41,203 bases of DNA, taken from positions 594-41,796 of the forward strand of contig NZ_LMLE01000006.1 in assembly GCF_001422545.1 (NCBI RefSeq), written 5' to 3'. Origin of the DNA: Pedobacter sp. Leaf41 (lineage in GTDB: Bacteria; Bacteroidota; Bacteroidia; Sphingobacteriales; Sphingobacteriaceae). The notes beneath the pieces are model-generated. The model searched no databases, was not told the DNA's origin, and was given only the letters and a program-made list of their open reading frames with translations. The translations under genes were made by a program, and so were the position numbers. Positions 31,626 to 39,359 of the stretch are shown here, in pieces (within the stretch, counting starts at the first letter, position 1; each line of letters begins with the position of its first letter).

Positions 31626-32981
31626 ATGAAAAGAAGATATATATATGTTATGCTATTGTTGGGTATTGCTTTATTTATTTCAGGATGTGCGAAATACCTG
31701 GAAGAGAAACCCAACAAGCGGATCTCTACACCAGATCAGCTGAGTGATTTGCAAGGTATAATCAATAACTATTTTGCTATGAATGCCCAGTATCCTTCGC
31801 TTGGAGAGATTGGTGCAGACAATTATTATTTGACGGATGCGGGTTGGGCTTCATCGACAGAAAAGCAGCGAAACTTTTATCTCTGGCAAAAGTTTGAAGA
31901 TACCGCTGTGGAGTGGAATTTTTCGTATAAGGTGATATTTAATGCTAATCTGGTATTAGAGACTTTATCAACGCTTGAACTTAGCGCTGGGCAGCAAGCG
32001 GAGGCGCGAATTTTAAAGGGACAGGCTTTGTTTCTGCGGGCTTATTATCATTTGGCTTTGGCTCAATTGTTTGCTCCAGCGTTTCAGCTGCGAGGGTCAA
32101 ATGAGGGAGCTGGTATCCCTTTACGATTGAGTAGTGATGTTGAGGAGCCTAGTGTACGAAGTAGTATAAAGGAAAATTATCAGCAAATATTTAAAGACGT
32201 GAATGAGGCAGTAAAGTATCTTCCTGAAAAGAGTGTAGGGAAGTACCTTGCAAATCAAACTGCAGGGTATGCATTGTTATCCAGATTGTATTTGCTGACT
32301 GGAAGCTATAGCCAGGCTGCCATGTATGCAGATTCCTGTTTGCAACAAAATAGTGTACTGATTAATTATAATACGTTAAGTACCACGGCAGCAGCTCCAT
32401 TCGCCCAGTTTAATGCGGAGGTTTTGTACGATTGCCGCACGGCGGTACCGGCAATATTGGCGCAGACCCGAGCTAAAATGGACCCAGGATTATATGATGC
32501 TTATGGAACAAATGATTTGAGGAAGATCCTATTTTTTAAAAGAAATACTGATGGAAGTTATGCCTTCAAGGGCAATTATACTGGATTAAGTACTGCGGTG
32601 ATGTTTAGTGGTTTAGCTGTTGATGAGGTATTGTTAAACAGGGCGGAGTGCTACGTTAGGTTAGGCCGTTTGGTGGAGGCTGCAATAGATTTAAATACTT
32701 TGTTAGCTAAACGGTATAAAACGGGCACTTTTACACCAATTACGTTTATAGATGGTGAAAATGCATTGAAAACTGTATTAGTTGAACGAAGAAAAGAATT
32801 ACTTTTTAGAAATTTAAGATGGAGTGATTTGAGAAGGCTTAATCAGGATGCAGTTAGCGCAGTTACTCTAAACAGAACAATAAACAGTAAAGTTTATACC
32901 TTGATACCAGGCGATGCCAGATATGTGTTGCCGATTGACAGAACGGTGATTTTGCTTAGTGGGATGCAGCAGAATCCATAG
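31626..32981 (+). CDS. SusD/RagB-type surface lipoprotein
   Basis: A 451-aa protein. The lipoprotein signal MKRRYIYVMLLLGIALFISGC ends in Cys21, followed by AKYLEEKPNKRISTPDQLSD, typical of mature SusD starts. The helical TPR-like body contains LKGQALFLRAYYHLALAQLFAP, a hallmark SusD motif, and RRKELLFRNLRWSDLRRL near the end, a second hallmark. It caps the SusC barrel and captures substrate. It is 13 bp after the SusC gene in a TlpA-SusC-SusD operon closed by the terminator at 32985. Confidence 0.95.
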   Translation: MKRRYIYVMLLLGIALFISGCAKYLEEKPNKRISTPDQLSDLQGIINNYFAMNAQYPSLGEIGADNYYLTDAGWASSTEKQRNFYLWQKFEDTAVEWNFSYKVIFNANLVLETLSTLELSAGQQAEARILKGQALFLRAYYHLALAQLFAPAFQLRGSNEGAGIPLRLSSDVEEPSVRSSIKENYQQIFKDVNEAVKYLPEKSVGKYLANQTAGYALLSRLYLLTGSYSQAAMYADSCLQQNSVLINYNTLSTTAAAPFAQFNAEVLYDCRTAVPAILAQTRAKMDPGLYDAYGTNDLRKILFFKRNTDGSYAFKGNYTGLSTAVMFSGLAVDEVLLNRAECYVRLGRLVEAAIDLNTLLAKRYKTGTFTPITFIDGENALKTVLVERRKELLFRNLRWSDLRRLNQDAVSAVTLNRTINSKVYTLIPGDARYVLPIDRTVILLSGMQQNP

Positions 32982-32984
32982 GTT

Positions 32985-33014
32985 AAAAGCGGCGGTTTTC
33001 TTACCGCCGCTTTT
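32985..33014. terminator. Bidirectional terminator after susD
   Basis: AAAAGCGGCGG / CCGCCGCTTTT (32985-32995 and 33004-33014) followed by ATTTTAATT. It serves the SusCD operon and the convergent DUF6520 gene. Confidence 0.9.
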
Positions 33015-33017
33015 ATT

Positions 33018-33350
33018 TTAATTACGCATTTTGATTTCAGCAAGAGTTGCTACATCAGCTTGCTCAGATGACCAAAGTTCTGCTTTTACATTGTCAAACT
33101 CATCTGCATCAGGCTGTGATGAAGGACCATTGTCTGTATCTAAGGATACGCCGCAAACGTGTGCCCCAAGGCCACAGTTATCTACAGCGCGTTCGTAGTT
33201 TGCAGGGTTTTCAATTTGCGCCTGCGTATAAGTGGTTAGCTTATACTTGTAGAAATAGGTGCTGCGGTTTGAAGCGTTTTCTGTTGTTGTAAACGCACTT
33301 GCTGCAAATGCGATTGCGATGGCCGCCAGGCCGAAAATGTAATTTTTCAT
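33018..33350 (-). CDS. DUF6520 family secreted protein
   Basis: A 110-aa protein with an N-terminal signal peptide (MKNYIFGLAAIAIAFAASAF). The mature part has STYFYKYKLTTYTQAQIENPANY and NCGLGAHVCGVSLDTDNG, the Cys-x(6)-Cys segment and polar tail typical of DUF6520. Such proteins are small, exported and of unknown function, usually next to a MauE-like gene, as here (100 bp upstream). Confidence 0.8.
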   Translation of the reverse strand: MKNYIFGLAAIAIAFAASAFTTTENASNRSTYFYKYKLTTYTQAQIENPANYERAVDNCGLGAHVCGVSLDTDNGPSSQPDADEFDNVKAELWSSEQADVATLAEIKMRN

Positions 33351-33450
33351 GTAATTTAAAATTTAGTTTAGGATTTAGAAGGCTATTTAATTCGCCTCCG
33401 GTAATTAGGTTGTTTTGTGTTTCCATTGCTGAACCCTGTTCACGCCGGTT

Positions 33451-33879
33451 TTAGTTACTTAAGTTCCTGACCTCCTTTCTTTGAAAGATGAATATGCCCC
33501 AAACAGAAAGTGCCAGAAAGAATAGATTAAATAGGAGGTGGGTTTTTAATGATAAAGTGCCCAGGATGCCGCCACAACTGCAAGGTATTGTGCCAAGAAA
33601 ATCTAATAAACCTAAAGCGATATAGGTTGTAAAGCTTAACATGGTAAATGCTGACAGCCATAAACCCCACTTTAGCAATGGAGGAAACAAGCTGGGGGCG
33701 ATGAGGATTTCGAAGGGTGGGAGAAGATATGGCAGAAGCATAGCCCAACTATGTGGAATGGGTTGTACATGCATTTCGCCAACAAACTTTTCGAAAGCCA
33801 TCCATTTTGATATTGCTGCATAGGAAAACATCAACTGGATGGGTGTACAAATTAATAACAATGCATGTTGTTTGCTCAT
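33451..33879 (-). CDS. MauE/DoxX-like membrane protein
   Basis: A 142-aa protein with four predicted membrane helices (about 5-25, 45-65, 70-92, 110-132). A PCSCGGILG motif lies in the loop between helices 3 and 4, typical of MauE-type redox-associated membrane proteins in Bacteroidota. It probably takes part in disulfide or quinone-linked redox in the inner membrane, partnered with the neighbouring secreted DUF6520 protein. An alternative reading is a DoxX-like protein of unrelated function. Confidence 0.75.
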   Translation of the reverse strand: MSKQHALLLICTPIQLMFSYAAISKWMAFEKFVGEMHVQPIPHSWAMLLPYLLPPFEILIAPSLFPPLLKWGLWLSAFTMLSFTTYIALGLLDFLGTIPCSCGGILGTLSLKTHLLFNLFFLALSVWGIFIFQRKEVRNLSN

Positions 33880-34016
33880 TTTAGTTTCTGTTTGATATAG
33901 GCAAGTTAGTTTGGTATTGGTGAGTTGTAAACATTTAACAGGCAGTATGTTGACGGTATTTTTTTATATTTGATGCCAAAGTGGGTGCTTACCTGTTTTT
34001 CTGCCATTAGCTTTTA

Positions 34017-34595
34017 TTATTTGATTGCCCGAATATGATTTAAGGTATTAAGTGACATGCCCAGGAAAGAGGCGACATCTTTGAGGTTGACCATATCCAG
34101 AATGGTGGGTTGATTTTCGAGAATGAACTGATAGCGTTGCCTGGCGTTGGCGTGTTTAACCAATTGTAGGTGACTCGCTAACTTTTTGATTAATTCTTCC
34201 AGAATTGATTGCCCAACGTTAATAAATTCTGGGAAGAGCTGACGTAAATATTTCACATGTACTAGGGAAAGGCTGATTACCGTTGTGGTTTGATTAAGTA
34301 TAATCGAAGTTTCGGACTTGTAATTTGTAGCAATGCCTTCCAAAGGGAGAATAATCTGTTGCGGGAGCCAAAACCAGAGAATGTTTTCGCTTTGTGTTTT
34401 AGCGTTGAAGTAGCTGACCCTCGCTGATCCGTTAATCAGAAAATAGATTTCTTTTGGGAGATGGCCTACATTTAGCAATGTATGGTTTTTACTGTATTTA
34501 TTTTCCCGAAGTGATGTGATTAAGAATTCTTCCAGATCGGTGGAGATAGGGTATGATTGGTGGATATGGTTGATGAAATTTTGTATTGCAGTCAT
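34017..34595 (-). CDS. Crp/Fnr-family transcription regulator
   Basis: A 192-aa protein. A cyclic-nucleotide-binding-like beta barrel is at 15-110 (KYSKNHTLLNVGHLPKEIYFLINGSARV, WFWLPQQIILPLEG), a long dimer helix at 120-150, and a C-terminal winged helix ending LKDVASFLGMSLNTLNHIRAIK with the recognition helix near the end. The nucleotide-phosphate pocket residues of Crp (RSAEVA-type) are absent, as in many Bacteroidota Crp-like regulators, so the ligand is unknown. It may regulate the MauE/DUF6520 pair downstream in the same direction. Confidence 0.85.
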   Translation of the reverse strand: MTAIQNFINHIHQSYPISTDLEEFLITSLRENKYSKNHTLLNVGHLPKEIYFLINGSARVSYFNAKTQSENILWFWLPQQIILPLEGIATNYKSETSIILNQTTTVISLSLVHVKYLRQLFPEFINVGQSILEELIKKLASHLQLVKHANARQRYQFILENQPTILDMVNLKDVASFLGMSLNTLNHIRAIK

Positions 34596-34717
34596 TTGTT
34601 TAAGGTTTACTTGCTAAAATTGGGCAAGCGAGCCTTGCCCAAATGATTTGGGACTTAGGAATTGGAAATATGATGGCACCTTCAATCTAATTCTTATAAA
34701 TAGGGATGATTTACAGA

Positions 34718-35098
34718 TTAGTAACCGATCTGAATGACTAATTCGCCTTCGGCTTCAAATTCATCATCATCGGAGGCCAGGACCCGAACCTGGCTGGCTG
34801 TTTTGATGTATTTACTGTCGTAAGAATTAATCGGCTTTACATCTGGTTTGATTAATGAGACCTTTAGCCTCCCCTGAATAGCGATAGCAGTTTGCGACGA
34901 CAATTGTTCTAGCGCAGCTGCCGGGAGTGATTTCAGGTGATCAATTTGCTGTGTACTGAGCTCAAAATGTTCACTCATCCAACGTGGAAAGTTTGCTGTA
35001 ATTTCATTTGATTGCATTTGCAGTTCATGATTGGATAGTTGGTACAATCTGTTTTGAAGACTATCAAAGCCTGGCTGCGATAAAGGTAATTTTTCCAT
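34718..35098 (-). CDS. Hypothetical soluble protein, unassigned
   Basis: A 126-aa protein with no signal peptide or membrane segment. The first half is helical and Gln/Leu-rich (FDSLQNRLYQLSNHELQMQS); a Pro- and Lys-rich segment follows (SLIKPDVKPINSYDSKYIK), and the C-terminus is acidic and beta-like (ASDDDEFEAEGELVIQIGY). I do not recognise a family. It is transcribed leftward, divergent from the LytTR gene, and precedes the Crp-like gene. Confidence 0.7.
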   Translation of the reverse strand: MEKLPLSQPGFDSLQNRLYQLSNHELQMQSNEITANFPRWMSEHFELSTQQIDHLKSLPAAALEQLSSQTAIAIQGRLKVSLIKPDVKPINSYDSKYIKTASQVRVLASDDDEFEAEGELVIQIGY

Positions 35099-35141
35099 GA
35101 TTAACTTGTTAAGGTGATATATGCTTCGTGCATATTTCCAG

Positions 35142-35149
35142 CAAACCTA
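35142..35149 (-). promoter_or_regulatory. Possible -7 box for the 34718-35098 gene
   Basis: The minus strand reads TAGGTTTG, which fits TAnnTTTG, about 44 bp before the ATG. No TTTG was found at the expected -33 distance, so confidence is low. Confidence 0.3.
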
Positions 35150-35308
35150 TCGTTGAAAAGTGCTTTTGAAGCAGGTTTAGGCGGATTTATTGATGGGTGA
35201 TATAAAAAATGAGGATGAGCGATAAACTGCCTTTTGTTGTGTTTTATTTAGCGTTAAATATTTAAATTAGATCATTCTGTTTTATTTACTTATCTAAGTT
35301 AAATTCTC

Positions 35309-36142
35309 ATGTTCATAGCGAAGTTCTTCCGCAGAAATGCGGGTATTTATCCTCGTTTTAAAATCAGGATCGTTTGCGCCAGCTTTACAGGTATTTTTCT
35401 CGTTTTTTTTGGTGAGGACGATCTGTTGGATATGTTGCATAATTATGGATTTTACCTTTCTTGTATAGGAAGTATTATAATTGCGATTTTGATGAGTGAA
35501 TTCATTACCCAAGTAAGCTATTATTTTGACTTGCGCTATCCCTGGAGAATGGCGATAAAGAAGCGGCTATTAATTCAAGGGATACTCGTATTCTTATCCA
35601 TCTGTCTGGCTGTGATGCTTGCAACTTTTTATTTTATGGTTAGAGATACGTCTATCCTGGTTGCTAATTATTTTAAATATGATTTTACGGTCGTTATTTT
35701 TCTAGTTGCACTTGTTCATGCTTATTATCTGATTTTAAATCTATTGAAACTAAAAAATAGCCCTTTACGCAGAAACTTAGCCAATAATAAGCCAGCCCCG
35801 ATTCCTATTACCGGCCCGGAGGCACCTGCGGTTATATTTAGTGATGGCAAATCTAATTTTGTGCTAAAGTTTGGAGGTGAAAAGGTGCAGTGGGATAAAA
35901 CCCTGGAGCTGACGATAAATGAATTGCCTAATGAGCATTACTTTTTGATAAGCAGATCGGAGATTGTTCATCGTGCTGCTATCAGTCATTATGAAAATCA
36001 TAGTTCGAACATTTTGCAGCTTAAGTTGTGCTTAGAATTTAAAGAAAGAGCACTGATGGTTGCACAGCGGAGATCAAAAGATTTTAAAGAATGGTTTGAG
36101 CGTGTAGGCGATTTGAAGGGAAGGCCTGATGAAGGTGATTGA
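35309..36142 (+). CDS. Membrane-bound LytTR transcription regulator
   Basis: A 277-aa protein. The first 160 residues contain four hydrophobic helices (ASFTGIFLVFFG, YLSCIGSIIIAILMSEF, GILVFLSICLAVMLATFYFMV, VVIFLVALVHAYYLILNLL), giving a membrane sensor. A Pro-rich linker precedes the LytTR DNA-binding domain (about 170-265), with HYFLISRSEIVHRAAISHYE and LMVAQRRSKDFKEWFERVG, the typical S-R-R-(K/S)-x-K-D-F-K-x-W ending. It probably controls genes in response to a membrane or envelope signal; its target is unknown. The 3' end is duplicated at 37102. Confidence 0.85.
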   Translation: MFIAKFFRRNAGIYPRFKIRIVCASFTGIFLVFFGEDDLLDMLHNYGFYLSCIGSIIIAILMSEFITQVSYYFDLRYPWRMAIKKRLLIQGILVFLSICLAVMLATFYFMVRDTSILVANYFKYDFTVVIFLVALVHAYYLILNLLKLKNSPLRRNLANNKPAPIPITGPEAPAVIFSDGKSNFVLKFGGEKVQWDKTLELTINELPNEHYFLISRSEIVHRAAISHYENHSSNILQLKLCLEFKERALMVAQRRSKDFKEWFERVGDLKGRPDEGD

Positions 36143-36422
36143 CGATTGCCTAAGCCTACTGTAAGCTTCATTTTATGCACTATTTAACCAACTACAGACG
36201 AAATTGCCAAAAGAGACAAATCTTTCTCAGTTTTTCCTCTTGTAAAGATCAAAACTATTTAGGTTTTAAGCCATATAGGCATATAGAACATATAGTTTTT
36301 CTCCTGCCCATCATCTCCTATGTCGGATGAGCAGGGTGGCTATAGCAATTAGGTGACATCCTTTTACGAGCCTTTCTCTTTAAGGAGAAAGGTGCCGATA
36401 GGCGGATATAGGTTTTTTCTCC
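36090..36422 (+). repeat. First copy of a 333-bp direct duplication, including the LytTR 3' end
   Basis: This segment (last 17-18 codons of the LytTR gene plus 280 bp downstream, including a module-B copy) is repeated at 37102-37434, offset 1012 bp, with only scattered single-base differences (for example TTTTATGCAC versus TTTTCTGCAC, and CCAACTAC versus CCAAGTAC). Confidence 0.92.
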
Positions 36423-37101
36423 TTCTATAATTTGCTATGCCGGATAGCAGGGTGCGATAAATCTTGCCGATAGGAGGATTGGAGTTTGAAGTGATCGCTG
36501 TAGTAGCTAATTGGGTTTGAAGTATTATCCTTGTAGAAACTACGGGTTTTCCTTACTTCAGGCTTTGTGATATCGCCGTTCCGGTAAGTGGCAGGTAAAA
36601 GAAAATACAAAAATGGATGTGTGTGGGGAAGGGCATTGATTTTATTTGCCCGATTTTTCATCGGGCCAGCCCGTGTTTTTGTATTTCTTAAGGGCAGGCC
36701 TGAGGCGAAAAGCCACCTGACCCGGAACAGAAAGGCTTTGCTTCCTTTGGCCTTCTCAAAGGAAGATGCCTGCCAGCATAGAGGCAAAAAAATGTTTTTA
36801 TTTTAGCTTACCGTCCCTGAAGGCCTGTCTATGAAGCTCGCTTATTGCTTTTCTCATTTGAGGGAATTGGTTAAGCGGAGTAGTTTCGGCAGGTGAGGAC
36901 ACCAGCCGATAAGGAAATCATTTCAGGAGGCTGGTTCAGCGGTTAGTTTCGGCAGGTGGGGGCAACAGCCGATAAGGGAAGGAAAGCTTTGGGGCGATAT
37001 GATAAGGTGGATTAAATAGTGTTATGTTATTGCTTTTCTCATTTTAAGGAAATTGGTTAAGCGGATTAGCTTCGGCGGGTGAGGACACCAGCCGATAAGT
37101 T
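36423..37101. other. Gene-free spacer between the duplicated segments
   Basis: It contains a module-B relic at about 36435-36455, a minus-strand hairpin like the H2 inner stem (GCCCGAT / ATCGGGC at about 36648-36665) and two copies of a TTATTGCTTTTCTCATTT..GGTTAAGCGGA..TTCGGC.GGTGAGGACACCAGCCGATAAG-type unit (36841-36911 and 37029-37100). No convincing gene is present. Confidence 0.6.
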
Positions 37102-37434
37102 AATGGTTTGAGCGTGTAGGCGATTTGAAGGGAAGGCCTGATGAAGGTGATTGACGATTGCCTAAGCCTACTGTAAGCTTCATTTTCTGCACTATTTAAC
37201 CAAGTACAGACGAAATTGCCAAAAGAGACAAATCTTTCTCAGTTTTTCCTCTTGTAAAGATCAAAACTATTTAGGTTTTAAGCCATATAGGCATATAGAA
37301 CATATAGTTTTTCTCCTGCCCATCATCTCCTATGTCGGATGAGCAGGGTGGCTATAGCAATTAGGTGAAATCCTTTTACGAGCCTTTCTCATTAAGGAGA
37401 AAGGTGCCGATAGGCGGATAGAGGTTTTTTCTCC
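37102..37434 (+). repeat. Second copy of the 333-bp duplication, LytTR 3' fragment
   Basis: This is the repeat of 36090-36422. The first 50 bases encode the out-of-context last residues of the LytTR protein, so this is a partial gene duplication. The following B-type module and downstream sequence lead to the purN 3' end. Confidence 0.92.
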
Positions 37435-37489
37435 CGAAGGTAAATCTGGACAGGCTCTTCCATCAGCTCCTATGCCGGATAGGCCTTGG

Positions 37490-38068
37490 CTATTTCTTTA
37501 TTTTTTTTACCAGACTTTCAACAACCTTTGGATAATGTAGATGCTCCAACTGTTGCCCCTTAAATTTGATCATTTCCAGGTTGTCTCCTTTGTCTATTTT
37601 ATATCTGGCCTGATAGATATATTCTCCTTCATCATAGTTTTCATCTACATAATGAATCGTGATGCCGCCTTCAGTTTCGCCGGCAGCCATCACTGCGTTG
37701 TGTACATGGTCGCCGTACATTCCTTTTCCTCCGAACTTCGGTAAAATTGCAGGATGGATGTTGATGACTCTTCCAGGGTAAGCGGCTATTAAATTTTGAG
37801 GAATTAACCAAAGGAAACCTGCCAGAACAATGAAATCGATGTCTAAGTTCTTCAGTAAATCGATCACTTGTTCCGTTTTGTAGAACTCGTGCTTATCGAA
37901 AATGTGGGACGGAATTTCAAAGTTATCTGCTCTCTGGAGTACGTAAGCATCAGCGTTGTTCGTTAATACCAAAGAAATTTCGATGTCGTTACTGCGTTTA
38001 AAATGCTCCATTAGCTTTTGGGCGTTAGAGCCTGAGCCGGATGCGAAAATGGCTATTCGTTTTTTCAC
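37490..38068 (-). CDS. purN: Phosphoribosylglycinamide formyltransferase
   Basis: A 192-aa protein, normal for PurN. The GSGSN phosphate-binding loop is at 11-15, INIHPAILPKFGG (102-114) carries catalytic Asn103 and His105, and HYVDENYDEG (139-148) carries the catalytic Asp142. It transfers a formyl group from 10-formyl-THF to GAR in purine synthesis. It has its own promoter (38086-38117) and is divergent from rpsT. Genomic repeats lie just beyond its 3' end. Confidence 0.96.
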   Translation of the reverse strand: MKKRIAIFASGSGSNAQKLMEHFKRSNDIEISLVLTNNADAYVLQRADNFEIPSHIFDKHEFYKTEQVIDLLKNLDIDFIVLAGFLWLIPQNLIAAYPGRVINIHPAILPKFGGKGMYGDHVHNAVMAAGETEGGITIHYVDENYDEGEYIYQARYKIDKGDNLEMIKFKGQQLEHLHYPKVVESLVKKIKK

Positions 38069-38085
38069 TCAAAAATCGTTTTCAC

Positions 38086-38117
38086 CAAAAATAGTATTTT
38101 TAAGCAGGTTTTCTCAA
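38086..38117 (-). promoter_or_regulatory. purN promoter
   Basis: On the minus strand TATTTTTG (38093-38086) fits TAnnTTTG and TTG (38117-38115) lies 21 bp upstream, matching the Bacteroidota -33/-7 spacing. The -7 box is about 18 bp from the purN ATG. Confidence 0.6.
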
Positions 38118-38229
38118 TAGAAGTTAATTTTTATTAAGCCGGGTTAAAGTGTTATTAATGAATAAATTTAATGTATTTTTGCTGTTGGAAAATGTGTTGC
38201 AATTTATGTGGATAAAAAAGTTAAATTGT

Positions 38230-38261
38230 TTTGTAATTTAAAAACATAAACTCTATATTTG
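38230..38261 (+). promoter_or_regulatory. rpsT promoter
   Basis: TTTG (38230-38233), a 20-bp spacer, and TATATTTG (38254-38261) match the Bacteroidota sigma factor consensus almost perfectly. The start codon of rpsT is 51 bp downstream of the -7 box. Confidence 0.8.
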
Positions 38262-38311
38262 CAACCCGAATTATAGGAAACGATTAAGAAAAAATAAAAG
38301 GCTAAATAGAA

Positions 38312-38566
38312 ATGGCAAATCATAAATCTTCATTAAAAAGAATTAGAGCAAACGCTACAAAACGTTTACGTAACAGATATCAGGCAAAAACTACCCGTAC
38401 TTTCATCAAGAGATTACGTGCTGCAGAAGATAAAAAATCTGCTTCAGATTTATTGCCTAAAGTGATCTCTATGTTAGATCGTTTAGCTAAAAAGAACATC
38501 ATCCACAAAAACAAAGCAGCTAACAACAAATCGAAATTAACGAAATTCGTTAACGGTTTAGCATAA
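38312..38566 (+). CDS. rpsT: 30S ribosomal protein bS20
   Basis: An 84-aa, very basic helical protein beginning MANHKSSLKRIRANATKRLRN and containing KNIIHKNKAANNKSKL, the S20 signature. It binds 16S rRNA early in small-subunit assembly. It has its own promoter and terminator, so it is monocistronic. Confidence 0.97.
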   Translation: MANHKSSLKRIRANATKRLRNRYQAKTTRTFIKRLRAAEDKKSASDLLPKVISMLDRLAKKNIIHKNKAANNKSKLTKFVNGLA

Positions 38567-38590
38567 GCTAAGTTTTTTTACGATATTAGT

Positions 38591-38630
38591 AAAAGGCATC
38601 CCAACCAAAAGTTGGGATGCCTTTTTTTTG
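38591..38630 (+). terminator. rpsT terminator
   Basis: AAAAGGCATCCCAAC / GTTGGGATGCCTTTT (38591-38605 and 38611-38625), with a CAAAA loop and a long T run. Confidence 0.95.
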
Positions 38631-38641
38631 CGTAAAAAATT

Positions 38642-39340
38642 ATGGACGAATACGATCAAAAGTTAGGAATCAAATTATGGGCTGAAGAAGATCGGCCAAG
38701 AGAGAAACTTTTACAGCATGGCCGCAGGCATTTAACCGATGCCGAACTGATCGCAATTTTAATTGGATCGGGCAACAGAAATGAAACAGCTGTAGATTTA
38801 AGCAAACGAATTTTAGCCTTCTACGATAACAATCTGACCAAACTTGGAAAGGCATCTATCCAGGATCTTTCGAAGTTTAAAGGCATAGGGGAGGCGAAAG
38901 CAATTTCGATAGTGGCCGCTTTGGAACTTGGTTTGCGAAGAAAGGAAACACAGCAAGAGCAGCTTACCCAGATTACCGCATCCAGCGATGTTCATAAATA
39001 CCTTCACCACACCTTTGCTGATCTTAACCATGAAGAATTTTGGATTTTATTGCTAAACAGATCCAATCACATTATTGGCAAACATTTAATTAGCAAAGGG
39101 GGGCAAGCTGGAACGGTGGCCGACCCAAAGATTATTTTTAAAGTAGCGATTGAAAATAATGCTGCCTATATCGTTCTGGCGCATAATCATCCGTCGGGAA
39201 ATTTAAAACCTAGTGAAAGCGATAATAAACTTACCAGAGATGTTGTCGCATCTGGAGCTATGCTGGGACTGTATGTGGTTGATCACTTGATTTTCGCGAA
39301 CGATTATTATTATAGTTATAAAGATGAGGATTTGATTTAG
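38642..39340 (+). CDS. radC: RadC (JAB/MPN-type DNA-repair-associated protein)
   Basis: A 232-aa protein. The N-terminal helix-hairpin-helix-like region (PREKLLQHGRRHLTDAELIAILIG) is followed by KFKGIGEAKAISIVAALELG, a classic HhH motif. The C-terminal JAB domain has HNHPSGNLKPSESD at 181-194, with His181, His183 and Asp194 as putative zinc ligands. RadC proteins are linked with DNA recombination and repair but their enzymatic role is unresolved. It follows rpsT after the terminator. Confidence 0.95.
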   Translation: MDEYDQKLGIKLWAEEDRPREKLLQHGRRHLTDAELIAILIGSGNRNETAVDLSKRILAFYDNNLTKLGKASIQDLSKFKGIGEAKAISIVAALELGLRRKETQQEQLTQITASSDVHKYLHHTFADLNHEEFWILLLNRSNHIIGKHLISKGGQAGTVADPKIIFKVAIENNAAYIVLAHNHPSGNLKPSESDNKLTRDVVASGAMLGLYVVDHLIFANDYYYSYKDEDLI

Positions 39341-39359
39341 GGTTTTTCCATCAGCTGCT

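Noticed and set aside
33241..33426. Minus-strand frame overlapping the DUF6520 gene
   Set aside because: Out-of-frame shadow; the DUF6520 frame has a signal peptide and conserved Cys pattern.
36425..36806. Frames on both strands in the repeat-rich spacer after the LytTR gene
   Set aside because: They run through module-B and H2-like sequences and have no recognisable protein features.
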